Shown here in pieces: positions 55,360 to 64,000 of a DNA stretch of 64,000 nucleotides. Position 1 is the stretch's first letter. The number at the start of each line of letters is the position of its first letter. Position numbers and translations under genes: made by a program. The stretch comes from CAJJDF01 sp965655625 (GTDB lineage Bacteria > Bacteroidota > Bacteroidia > Flavobacteriales_D > CAJJDF01). The notes under the pieces were generated by a model. It searched no databases. It was not told the DNA's origin and saw only the letters and a program-made list of their open reading frames with translations. The stretch spans positions 4,340 through 68,339 of the forward strand of contig CBFHHA010000009.1 of the NCBI GenBank assembly GCA_965655625.1, read 5' to 3'.

Positions 55360-56349
55360 TTAAACTAATTTATTCACTAACAAGTACTCAGCAATTTGCA
55401 CAGCATTGGTTGCGGCTCCTTTTCTTAAGTTATCGGCAACTACCCACATATTCAGCCCATTTTCCACTGAGAAATCTCTTCTAATTCTTCCCACAAACAC
55501 TTCATTCTTTCCTTCGGTGTATTTTGGCATCGGATACACATTCATTTCGGGGTTGTCTTGCAGCACAACTCCTGGAGTATTGGCAATCATTTTACGTATA
55601 TTAGAAATCTCAAAAGGCTTTGAAGTTTCTACATTAAGCGATTCTGAATGTCCTCCAACCACAGGAACTCGCACCACCGTAGCCGTTATTCCAATCGCAG
55701 TATCATTAAAAATTTTGTGCGTCTCATTCACTAATTTTACCTCCTCAGTGGTATATCCATCCTCCTGGAAATCACCACCATGAGGCAAACAATTCTTGTC
55801 TATTGGATAAGGATAAGCCATTTCTCCCTTCAGTTCCAATCGCTCATTTTCCATCTGCTTTACTGCTTTCACTCCCGTACCAGTAATCGATTGATAAGTA
55901 GAAATAATAAGTCGCTTAATTCCAAGTTGTTTGTGTATTTCAGAAAGAGCTAACACCATCTGAATTGTAGAACAATTAGGGTTGGCAATAATCTTATCCT
56001 CTCTGGTCAATTGCGATGCGTTTATCTCAGGTACAATCAATTTTTTGTCTTCATCCATTCTAAAAGCCGAAGAGTTATCAATTACAGTCGTACCTTTTGC
56101 GGCAAAACGAGGAGCAAACTCTAGCGAGCGCTCACCACCTGCAGAAAATATAGCAATTTGCGGAGCTCTCTCGATCGCCTCTTCCATCGAAATGATAGCA
56201 CGCTTGCTACCTCCAAACTCTAGTTCTTTTCCCAAGGATCTCTCTGAAGCAACCAACATTAATTCCGTAATTGGGAATGAATTCTCAGCCAATACTTTCA
56301 AAATTTGTGTTCCCACCATTCCGGTAGCGCCTACAACTGCAATTTTCAT
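55360..56349 (-). CDS. asd: Aspartate-semialdehyde dehydrogenase
   Basis: 329 residues. The NADP-binding motif is VVGATGMVGTQIL, the substrate loop SSAFRMDED is followed by VPEIN, and the catalytic Cys lies in ANPNCSTIQM (about 126-135). A His in RVPVVGGHSESL completes the site. It makes L-aspartate semialdehyde for lysine/diaminopimelate, methionine and threonine synthesis, and thus also feeds cell-wall assembly. Confidence 0.96.
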   Translation of the reverse strand: MKIAVVGATGMVGTQILKVLAENSFPITELMLVASERSLGKELEFGGSKRAIISMEEAIERAPQIAIFSAGGERSLEFAPRFAAKGTTVIDNSSAFRMDEDKKLIVPEINASQLTREDKIIANPNCSTIQMVLALSEIHKQLGIKRLIISTYQSITGTGVKAVKQMENERLELKGEMAYPYPIDKNCLPHGGDFQEDGYTTEEVKLVNETHKIFNDTAIGITATVVRVPVVGGHSESLNVETSKPFEISNIRKMIANTPGVVLQDNPEMNVYPMPKYTEGKNEVFVGRIRRDFSVENGLNMWVVADNLRKGAATNAVQIAEYLLVNKLV

Positions 56350-56416
56350 ATGAAACAGATTTGATTATTATTTCAGCCCATTCTTTCGAATCGGTGGAAC
56401 AAAAATATTATATTTA

Positions 56417-59013
56417 ATGAAGAAACTAATTCTATTATGGGGTATTCTTTCACTTTTTTCTGTTTTTTCTGTTTGTATCTTTCCGCTTATCCTCAGTTTT
56501 TGGATAACTTTTCGGATGGAAATTTCTCGTCAGCACCCTCTTGGATTGGAAATACCTCAGATTTTACCGTGACTTCAGGTGAGCTTCAACTTAACGCTCC
56601 TGCTATTTCTGCTTACAAATATTTAAGCACAAATTCACAAGCCATAAATAATGCAACCTGGGAATTTAGGGTTCGAATGACTTTCGGTACATCTTCCTCC
56701 AATTTTGCGAAGGTGTATTTGACCTCCAACACCCCTAACCTTTCTGGGGCAGTGAACGGTTACTACATTCTGCTTGGCGGCTCAGACGATGAAGTGTCTT
56801 TGTTCAGTCAAACAGGTACTAGCTCTTCAAAAATTATTGATGGAAGAGATGGTGTAATTGGGGGATCTACAGTAGATGTGAACGTGAGAGTTACTAGAAC
56901 CTCCACAGGATTTTGGGAGGTTTTTACAGATACTTCCTCGCTGTTTTTGTCCGAAGGAACTGCGACAGACATAACTCATCCACAGAGTTTGTTTTTTGGA
57001 GTGGGATGCAATTACACTTCTACCAGATCTACACACTTCTATTTTGATGACTTTATGGTTACTGGAACAACAGCAATCGACACAACAAAACCAATTCTAG
57101 ACAGCATAAAAATAGTATCTAATACTCAAATTGAATTGGTTTTCTCTGAACCTATTGAACCAACCACGGGACAATTAGTAGCAAACTACTCTGTAAATAA
57201 CGGACTTGGTAATCCTATTACTGCTATCCAAAACCCAAGTAATTTCAATAAAATAACACTCGGTTTCTCCTCCCCTTTTTCGCTTAACGCAACTAACGTA
57301 ATCACTGTGAATAATGTAACGGATATTGCAGGAAACTCAATCAATTCTACTAACCAAAATTTTATTTATTTTATTCCCGCACTTGCCAATTATAGAAATG
57401 TGGTGATCAATGAAATTTTTGCAGACCCTTCTCCCAGTGTGGGGCTGCCTGATGGCGAATTTGTAGAAATTTTCAACCCAACTAATGAGTATTACAACCT
57501 GCAGAATTGGCAACTTACCGATGGCTCTTTCGCAGCAACATTCCCCAATTTCATTTTGGCACCCAATTCTTATCTTATTTTAATTTCTAATTCTTCCCTA
57601 CCTGATTTTTCGAGTTACCCCAATACTCTAGGAATTTCCTCTTTTCCTGGACTGAACAATTCTGGCGAAACACTTACTTTACTCAACCAGAGTGGTTCCG
57701 TGATAGATGTAGTAGAGTACAGTGACCACATGTATCAAAATGAGTTAAAACAGGATGGTGGATTTTCTCTATAACAGCTTAATCCGCTTGCAAACTGTTT
57801 CGATGAATCTAATTGGAAAGCATCCAACAACGTTTCGGGAGGAACACCCGGAGTTATAAATTCAGTTTGGGACACCACAAAAGATACACAAACTCCCATC
57901 ATTATTTCTTGTATTGCAACCTCAAATAACAGGTTACTACTGCAATTTGACAAATCAATTGACACAACTATTTTTTTAAGAAACGTAGTTCTTTCTGGAG
58001 GCATTTCAGTCATTACTCTTTCTGCCCATAACGTATTCAATACGGAACTAGAATTAGTTATTTCTCCCTCTTTGGACACCGGAAAAGTATATAGTTTGTC
58101 TATTGACTCCCTCCAAGATTGTGAGGGGAATTTAGCGGAAATTGAAACCGAATTTGTCTTAGCTCATGCCAATAGGTCTGGATCTGTATTAATTAATGAA
58201 GTGTTGTTCAATCCTTATTCTGGAGAAGAAGATTTTGTCGAGCTTTACAATAATTCAAACTTGTATATAGATTTAAAAAATTGGCAACTAGGAAATGAGG
58301 ACAACGGAATTGTTGGAAATATAAAATATATCCCCTCGCATTATATTTTGAAACCAAGAGAATACGTGGTGATTACAAAAGATTATTCGTTCGTGTTGAA
58401 CAGATATTCCACATATTCTTCAAGAAATTTTATAGAAATAGAGAATTTACCAAGTTATCCGAATGACGAAGGAACAGTGTATCTTTTGTTGCCCTCGAAC
58501 GATGAATCTGATAAATTCACCTATTCCGAAAAATTTCATTTCGCCTTGCTGAGAGACAAGGAAGGAGTTTCGTTAGAGCGAGTCAATTTTGATGACCCAA
58601 CTCAAAGTCTATCAAACTGGCACTCTGCGGCAGAGGAAGCCGGATTTGCCACTCCAGGTAAGAAAAACTCGCAATATACTCCCAGTACTATCACCGAAAA
58701 TATTTTGTCTATTTCTCCCGAAATTTTTTCACCCGACAACGATGGGTTTGAGGATATTCTTACCCTGAACTACAACATGCCTAAAATTGGTTTTGTGGGA
58801 AACATCACTATTTATGATGCGCAAGGTAGAAAAACCAGAGTTATAATTCAAAATCACCTATTGGCCAAATCTGGACGTTTTACTTGGGACGGAATTACAG
58901 AGAAAAATAGTAAGGCAAGAATAGGACGCTACATTATACTTTTCGAATATTTCGACTTAGAAGGCAATGTACACACAGAAAAAACAACCTGTGTGGTAGG
59001 TCATAAATTTTGA
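56417..59013 (+). pseudogene. Lamin-tail-domain secreted protein broken by a frameshift and an in-frame stop
   Basis: An ATG at 56417 begins a standard signal (MKKLILLWGILSLFSVF), but the mature protein is one frame off. Adding one T to either T6 run (56454-56459 or 56463-56468) fuses it to LYLSAYPQFLDNFSDGNF. The long frame runs to a TAA at 57772-57774 and continues in the same frame to 59013; the stop falls in GGFSL-(stop)-QLNPLANC, where GAA (Glu) would fit. Joined length is about 865 residues: an N-terminal jellyroll, an Ig-like domain, lamin-tail domain 1 (57397-57890), a second Ig-like domain, lamin-tail domain 2 (58180-58690) and a FlgD-like C-terminal domain (FSPDNDGFEDILTLNYN). Such proteins are surface or secreted proteins. 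Either the gene is dead or the sequence has two errors. Confidence 0.85.
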
Positions 59014-59107
59014 TTTTTATCTAGTCAAACTATCAGTGTAAGAATATTTTTATTACCAACAAATATCAATTCATTTCTTTTAAAAAACGTTCTTATCAGC
59101 AATTGTA

Positions 59108-61774
59108 TCATCTCAGTAAATTAACATGGCCGAATATCTCTTTAGGACCATCCAAAGTATAATTTATTACTATCCGATATACATACGTATCGTTTTTACA
59201 TAATTCTCCCTTTTTATTTGTTCCATCCCACCCATATTTATAATCATTTGATTCAAATATAATCTCACCCCATCTATTAAAAATCAATAATTCATATTCT
59301 TCAGGTGTTGTTAAAACAGGAAGGAAAATTTCATTTCGTCCATCTCCATTTGGTGTAAATACATTAGGAACAAAGAGGTCTGACTTTACAAATACTATCC
59401 CAACGACAGAATCTTTGCAACCTAAATGATTCATCACGGTTAAAGAAGGATAGAAATATCCATCTTCTGAATAATTATGGTTTATCACTGAAAAAGGAGA
59501 AATAATTCGACCATCACCCGAATAAAAAGTTGAAGATGTGTAATTTTTCGAATTATCGGTAAAAAATACTTCAGAATCATATCCTGGCACAACTATTTTT
59601 AAAGGTGAAAAACTGGCAATAGGACTTGGTAATACAGTTATAAAAGAGGGAATTGTTAGGGTGTCTGCACAATTATTATCAGAAGCAATTAACCGAATCG
59701 TATAAACGCCAGGCGAATTATACACATGATTCGGAGATTTTTGAGTTGAAGTATTTCCATCGCCAAAATCCCATTGAAAATTGAAAGACGGATCTGTAGA
59801 ACTTGAGAACTGTACGGGGATTTCATCTCCAAAGCACACCGTATCTACATTGGTTGTAAAAATTGGATTAATCTCTTTATAGACTCGGAAGGTTGCATCA
59901 AAAGTAGTGTCACAACCAAAATCTCGGTATCTCAAAACGACATTCTTGAGTCCTGATTGAAAATAAGAAATCCCCGTTTCTGAAATTGATGTAGAAGTTT
60001 GTTTTGAAGAGTTTGAACCAAAATCCCAATCTATGCGAGTAGTAGAAAAGTGATTCCCTGCCGCTGTGAAATCGAATGAGTTGTTTTTAAAACATTGGTT
60101 ATCAGGCACATAGAAAAAAGGCGATAAGACTGGGTTGATTGTTAGTGGTTGGAAAGTAGAATCTGCACAATTCCCTTCTCCCTTTGTTATGAGTGTTACA
60201 CGGTACACTCCTGGATTTAAATACGTGTAGAATGGTGATGTGAAATTGGATGTGTCATTTTGGATGGGAATCACTCCAAAATCCCAATGATAGGTGGTCG
60301 CATTGATACTACCACTAAGAAATTCGGCTTCGTTACTTGAACACTCAGTTTTTATTGTATCTATGATTGAAGTGATTTCTTTGTACACCCTGATTGTATC
60401 TGAATAAGTTGTGTCACAGCCAAATTCTCTATAACGAATTGACACTGTTTTAAGTCCACTTGCTGAGTAGGTCACTCCTTGCTGAACAGTATCCATTGAG
60501 CTAGTTGGTAAAGCATTATTACCAAAACTCCAATTTATTTGGGTAGTTGGGGTGAAATTTCCTTTTGCACTGAAATCAAAAGAATTATTTTTGAAGCATT
60601 GATTTAGGGGGGTATCAAAAAATGGTCTCAAAATTGGATATACCCTGAGATCAATGTAGGAGGTATCGGAACAAATCGCGGAGTAGGGATCTACAATTAA
60701 TCGAACTCTGTATACTCCAGTATCAGGGTAAGTATAGGTGGGAGAAAATAAAACCGAGGTATCAGACAAAGTCGTTAAATCGCCAAAATCCCAAAGATAA
60801 GTTGTGCCATTTACACTCACATTAGTAAAGTTGACTGTATAACTATTGCAAACCACCCCTGGATTAAAAATAGACGATACCGCTTTGATGCAATTCAAAA
60901 TATTAAACTGAAAATCTCTTCTTGTAACACTCAATAATACTCCATTTCTATATTCTTTAACCGCTATACCAACCACAAATTGACCCAATCCAGTGGGCCT
61001 TCCAGTTAATAATCCAGTAGCACTATTTATACTTAATTGTGGGGATGAGGTTACTTGATTTGAATTAGAAAAAGTGGTTCCCCAATTCACGGGAATAAAA
61101 GGAGGAGGTAAAGGATTAGGAGCGGGGTTTGTGGAGGTTCCGCCAGAATATGGAGTAAAAAATTCATAAACTAAAGAGTCTCCATCTAAATCTGTGGCTG
61201 AATGATCAAACGAAATAGGATCATTAACACACAACAAAACAGGCGGAAAATTCTTAAATGACGGACTACTGTTACAACTAGTATCGTTAGGTGGAATAAA
61301 AGAATGATAGGTATTTCCAGTTCCTCCTGGATTAATAATATTGACAATCGTAGGATTTCTGCAACATCTTTGGTAGACAATATCGTACCCTGTCAAAGAA
61401 GGAAGCAGAGTAACGGTATCTACATAAATTGCTTCTTGAATACACAAATTAGGGGGTACTAACAAACAACTCGAAACCGTGTTTATAGGGACAAGAGTAA
61501 ATCCAGGTAGCGGCACATTCAGCTGGAATACCAGAGAAGTACTTCCGCCATTAAAAATTCCAATCTTTGCGATGGGATCAAACGGGGCACCGGTTCCATT
61601 ACAATCTCGATAAATTTTCAACTTTATTTCGTAAGAATTATTACCTAAACATCTGTAATTCATCTCACCACCTACCAAATGAGCAGATTTTAAATTGAAA
61701 ATTGCACCAAAAATTAAAAGGCCTAAAAGAATCTTTCGGAACGACTGAGATAAGTTATCAACTAAAGGATGCAT
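59108..61774 (-). CDS. Large PKD-repeat T9SS type B cargo protein
   Basis: 888 residues. A signal peptide near the N-terminus (KILLGLLIFGAIFNLKSA) is followed by a 280-residue module shared with the 24391-25935 protein (LVGGEMNYRC, QRCCRNP, ATDLDGDSLVYEF, GLGQFVVGIAVKEYRNG). Then come about five PKD-type domains (WDFGDLTTLS, WSFGNN, WDFGVIP, WDFGSNSS and WDFGDGNTSTQK) in which a pair of domains of about 170 residues is duplicated, each pair carrying NQCFKNNSFDF and FGCDTT. The C-terminal sorting domain is FVPNVFTPNGDGRNEIF to GHVNLLR. It is likely a surface adhesin delivered by T9SS. Confidence 0.92.
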   Translation of the reverse strand: MHPLVDNLSQSFRKILLGLLIFGAIFNLKSAHLVGGEMNYRCLGNNSYEIKLKIYRDCNGTGAPFDPIAKIGIFNGGSTSLVFQLNVPLPGFTLVPINTVSSCLLVPPNLCIQEAIYVDTVTLLPSLTGYDIVYQRCCRNPTIVNIINPGGTGNTYHSFIPPNDTSCNSSPSFKNFPPVLLCVNDPISFDHSATDLDGDSLVYEFFTPYSGGTSTNPAPNPLPPPFIPVNWGTTFSNSNQVTSSPQLSINSATGLLTGRPTGLGQFVVGIAVKEYRNGVLLSVTRRDFQFNILNCIKAVSSIFNPGVVCNSYTVNFTNVSVNGTTYLWDFGDLTTLSDTSVLFSPTYTYPDTGVYRVRLIVDPYSAICSDTSYIDLRVYPILRPFFDTPLNQCFKNNSFDFSAKGNFTPTTQINWSFGNNALPTSSMDTVQQGVTYSASGLKTVSIRYREFGCDTTYSDTIRVYKEITSIIDTIKTECSSNEAEFLSGSINATTYHWDFGVIPIQNDTSNFTSPFYTYLNPGVYRVTLITKGEGNCADSTFQPLTINPVLSPFFYVPDNQCFKNNSFDFTAAGNHFSTTRIDWDFGSNSSKQTSTSISETGISYFQSGLKNVVLRYRDFGCDTTFDATFRVYKEINPIFTTNVDTVCFGDEIPVQFSSSTDPSFNFQWDFGDGNTSTQKSPNHVYNSPGVYTIRLIASDNNCADTLTIPSFITVLPSPIASFSPLKIVVPGYDSEVFFTDNSKNYTSSTFYSGDGRIISPFSVINHNYSEDGYFYPSLTVMNHLGCKDSVVGIVFVKSDLFVPNVFTPNGDGRNEIFLPVLTTPEEYELLIFNRWGEIIFESNDYKYGWDGTNKKGELCKNDTYVYRIVINYTLDGPKEIFGHVNLLR

Positions 61775-61900
61775 AAGTAGATTTTCTTCAACCCTTTAAA
61801 GTAAGAAAAATAATCAAGACATGCAGTCTCCTACTTATTTGTTCATGTAAAAAGCCCTTTTTATTGATTTAACAGCAGATATATGACTGTTTAAAACTGC

Positions 61901-62773
61901 TTATTTTGTTACGATTACTAAATATTTACTTACACTCCAAAATTTATCAGGATTCACAATTTTGATCTTTTCAATGGATTCGTTTTTTATTAACTCATAG
62001 GAACCAAGGGGATGAGTCGTTATTATATCCGCTTTACTCACACCAAGAGTAATCTCTTTAACTTCTCTGATATTAATTTCAGTGAAATATTTTTTATTAA
62101 AATCATCTCTTAATTTTTTGGTTTTTCCCAAACCAATCACTCCACCCTTCGAAGTAATAACATTGTTTTCTTTCAATTCAGATTTAGAACCGTAAGCAAA
62201 ATACGCTGTATGTAATTCTATATCTTGTTCTTCAATGGTTTCGTTCTTGTTTGCGATTACGGCCAGATTATTTTCATAAGCTGCCATCAGCTCGTCAAAA
62301 GCTACCCCCATATCGCTCAACTCACCTTTCATTCCCAAAATTTTCACTTCTCTCTCCTCCGCTTGTTTTGTCAGGTTTCTTATCACTTCTTCCAATCCGT
62401 TCAATTGTCCGTTCGAATTTTTTAGTTTCGAATTCATCGAGGCTATTTTTCTTTTGTTTTCGGCAAGTAATGCTCCTAATTGTTGTAAATCAGATTTTAT
62501 ATGTTCTGCCGATTGTTGAATTCCTTCGCCAGACTGAGGAATAAGTACCGTATTTTCTTTGTCTCGTATGGAGTTTAGGTTGTTTTGAATATCCATGATA
62601 AACTGAGAATATTCAGTTAACAGTGCCTCCTTCTCGTCTAGTTGTTCCGTTTCCATTTTTAATTCCGCATTTTCTTGTTTTAAAAATTCCAATTGCGAAG
62701 TTAATTCTGCTTCGTTTCCAACGCAGGAACTTACTAGTGAAAGGACGAAAATTGATACAAATAATTTTTTCAT
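61901..62773 (-). CDS. Cbp1-like coiled-coil lipoprotein
   Basis: 290 residues. The signal peptide MKKLFVSIFVLSLVSSC gives a lipidated Cys17. A long heptad-rich coiled coil (about 20-190, Leu/Glu/Lys-rich) is followed by a compact C-terminal domain with LHTAYFAYGSKSELKENNVI, INIREVKEITLGVSKADI and FWSVSKYLVIV. This layout and the tail motifs recall the Bacteroidota family annotated 'Cbp1 collagen-binding adhesin'; the recall is from memory, and collagen binding should not be assumed in this organism. Probably attached to a membrane with a rod-like periplasmic or surface arm. The pdxA stop lies 76 bases upstream. Confidence 0.8.
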   Translation of the reverse strand: MKKLFVSIFVLSLVSSCVGNEAELTSQLEFLKQENAELKMETEQLDEKEALLTEYSQFIMDIQNNLNSIRDKENTVLIPQSGEGIQQSAEHIKSDLQQLGALLAENKRKIASMNSKLKNSNGQLNGLEEVIRNLTKQAEEREVKILGMKGELSDMGVAFDELMAAYENNLAVIANKNETIEEQDIELHTAYFAYGSKSELKENNVITSKGGVIGLGKTKKLRDDFNKKYFTEINIREVKEITLGVSKADIITTHPLGSYELIKNESIEKIKIVNPDKFWSVSKYLVIVTK

Positions 62774-62849
62774 TAAATAATAATTTAACCGTGATATATT
62801 TTACTGACTTAGCTACAATGAAACGCCAACAAAGCCAACTTAGTATCAC

Positions 62850-63902
62850 CTATTTTTGTTTCTGAAGAGGATTCGAGTTTAGCTCTTTGTACTCTTCTCT
62901 TTTTCTGTAAATATCGAGTGCAAGGTATAATGCATTTCTGAACGAAGATTCGGAAGCTTCGTTTTTCCCCGCAATATCAAATCCCGTTCCGTGATCAGGG
63001 GAGGTTCTCACAATGGGTAACCCAGCTGTGTAGTTCACTCCGTTTCCAAAAGATAAACTTTTGAAAGGCACAAGCCCCTGATCATGATACATGGCAAGAA
63101 TTCCATCGTAATGCGTGTAAACAGAACTTCCAAAAAAGCCATCAGCCGAATAGGGACCAAAGGCCATTAATCCTTTTCCTTTGGCTTCTCCAATTGCTGG
63201 GATAATTATTTCTTTTTCCTCGTCTCCAATTACTCCATTGTCGCCCGCATGCGGATTCAAACCTAACACAGCAATTTTTGGTCGGGTAATTCCAAAATCT
63301 TTGACCAAACTTTCGTTTAGTTGAGACAGCGATTCCACTATCTTTTCTTTTGATAAGTTTTTAGCAACATCTTTCAATGGTATGTGTCCCGAAACCACCG
63401 CTACTCTCAATTTATCTGCTACCATTAACATTAAGGCATTGTCAACATTCGATAATTTTGCTAAAAACTCCGTGTGACCTGGAAAATTAAAATCCGTACT
63501 TTGGACATTGTGTTTGTTAATTGGTGCAGTAACTAATACATCTATTTTAGAGCCTGCCAAGTCATCTGTAGCCGCTTTCAATGACTTAATTGCAAATTCA
63601 CCACCCTCCGGAGTTTCTTTTCCTATGTTCAAAATAGGGTCTTTGTCCCAGCACTTTTTTATGTACAACGTTTTTGATTTTAGCTCCATCCCATCCTCAA
63701 GATTTGTGTGAGTCATTGCAGCTAAATCCAGTGACTTTCGATGAGCTGAAAGTAAACTTGCCGAACCATAAATTACAGGAGTTACAAAATCCAGGATTCG
63801 GTTGTCAGAAAAAGTCTTGAGAATGATTTCTGGACCAATTCCATTAATATCTCCAATCGATATCCCTACTCTTACAGGCTTTTTATTTGATGTTTGTGAC
63901 AT
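62850..63902 (-). CDS. pdxA: 4-hydroxythreonine-4-phosphate dehydrogenase
   Basis: 350 residues. Motifs are GDINGIGPEI at the N-terminus, TAPINKHNVQ, GHTEFLA, LGLNPHAGDNGVIGDEE and MYHDQGLVPFKSLSF, which supply the metal-binding His residues (GHTE, NPHAG, YHDQG), and a C-terminal RTSPDHGTGFDIAGK. It oxidises 4-phosphohydroxy-L-threonine with NAD for DXP-dependent pyridoxal phosphate synthesis. Full length, intact start at 63902. Confidence 0.96.
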   Translation of the reverse strand: MSQTSNKKPVRVGISIGDINGIGPEIILKTFSDNRILDFVTPVIYGSASLLSAHRKSLDLAAMTHTNLEDGMELKSKTLYIKKCWDKDPILNIGKETPEGGEFAIKSLKAATDDLAGSKIDVLVTAPINKHNVQSTDFNFPGHTEFLAKLSNVDNALMLMVADKLRVAVVSGHIPLKDVAKNLSKEKIVESLSQLNESLVKDFGITRPKIAVLGLNPHAGDNGVIGDEEKEIIIPAIGEAKGKGLMAFGPYSADGFFGSSVYTHYDGILAMYHDQGLVPFKSLSFGNGVNYTAGLPIVRTSPDHGTGFDIAGKNEASESSFRNALYLALDIYRKREEYKELNSNPLQKQK

Positions 63903-63949
63903 AATTGTGGTTAAATTCTTTTTTTTGCAATTATAAACGAGAGGTTTAT

Positions 63950-63957
63950 TAATTTTG
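63950..63957 (+). promoter_or_regulatory. Promoter box for a divergent gene beyond the window
   Basis: TAATTTTG on the plus strand points away from pdxA, and no start codon of a gene follows before base 64000. A plus-strand gene is therefore likely to begin just outside the window. Confidence 0.35.
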
Positions 63958-64000
63958 TACTCTCAAAGGTAAAATTTTTTTGCCCAAAAGAAATAAATAA

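Noticed and set aside
1..64000. CRISPR array, insertion sequence, prophage or integrase
   Set aside because: No regularly spaced repeats, transposase, integrase or phage structural genes were seen on either strand.

Overview
The window is AT-rich chromosomal DNA from a Bacteroidota bacterium, most likely of the Flavobacteriales; the order is an inference. The evidence is: many start sites preceded by the Bacteroidota -7 box TAnnTTTG, with no clear Shine-Dalgarno sequences; three proteins with the gliding-motility-type (type B) C-terminal sorting domain and one with a type A domain of the type IX secretion system (T9SS); a PorE-like T9SS lipoprotein; and lineage-typical genes such as AMP nucleosidase, a BatA-type protein, a MuiA-like protein and the small family often misnamed 'ABC transporter ATPase'. 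I see no phage, insertion sequence, CRISPR array, tRNA or rRNA.

Layout. 1-3.8 kb: partial anmK (cut by the window edge), a marC gene with an in-frame stop, an acyl-CoA dehydrogenase and a LOG-family nucleotide phosphoribohydrolase. 4-15 kb: a minus-strand block for a membrane Fe-S/CCG-domain redox pair with a small HAD protein between them, then MlaD and an N-acetylmuramoyl-L-alanine amidase; divergent from these are lptD, a small beta-barrel protein and a PorE-like lipoprotein. Most of this block serves envelope building. 15-24 kb: malic enzyme plus pyrophosphatase, then a minus-strand run ffh-folD-lipoprotein-tag-rnz, and argS. 24-33 kb: two T9SS cargo proteins around murB, then a stand-alone HsdR-N-type nuclease domain and a MuiA-like protein. 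33-45 kb: surE, an aminotransferase, a broken clbS/dfsB-like gene, the NlpC/P60-maf-amn operon, ndk, lhgO, a thioesterase, rlmH, a prohibitin and ettA. 45-64 kb: a type A T9SS protein, M1 and M3 peptidases, pirin, a BatA-like protein, an EamA transporter, asd, a broken lamin-tail-domain protein, an 888-residue PKD/type B protein, a Cbp1-like coiled-coil lipoprotein and pdxA.

Themes. (i) Cell-envelope construction dominates: LptD, MlaD, amidase, NlpC/P60, MurB, AnmK, PorE and large secreted adhesin-like cargo. (ii) Three genes carry point lesions (marC, clbS-like, lamin-tail) and lptD lacks an ATG/GTG start; two lesions and the lptD start fit single G-to-T changes on the coding strand, the others are single-base homopolymer indels, so either real decay or sequence error must be considered. 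(iii) Short palindromic repeats are scattered between genes. I found no clear-cut undescribed defence or mobile system; the best candidates for uncharacterised biology are the Fe-S/HAD/CCG operon and a conserved N-terminal module shared by two of the T9SS cargo proteins.
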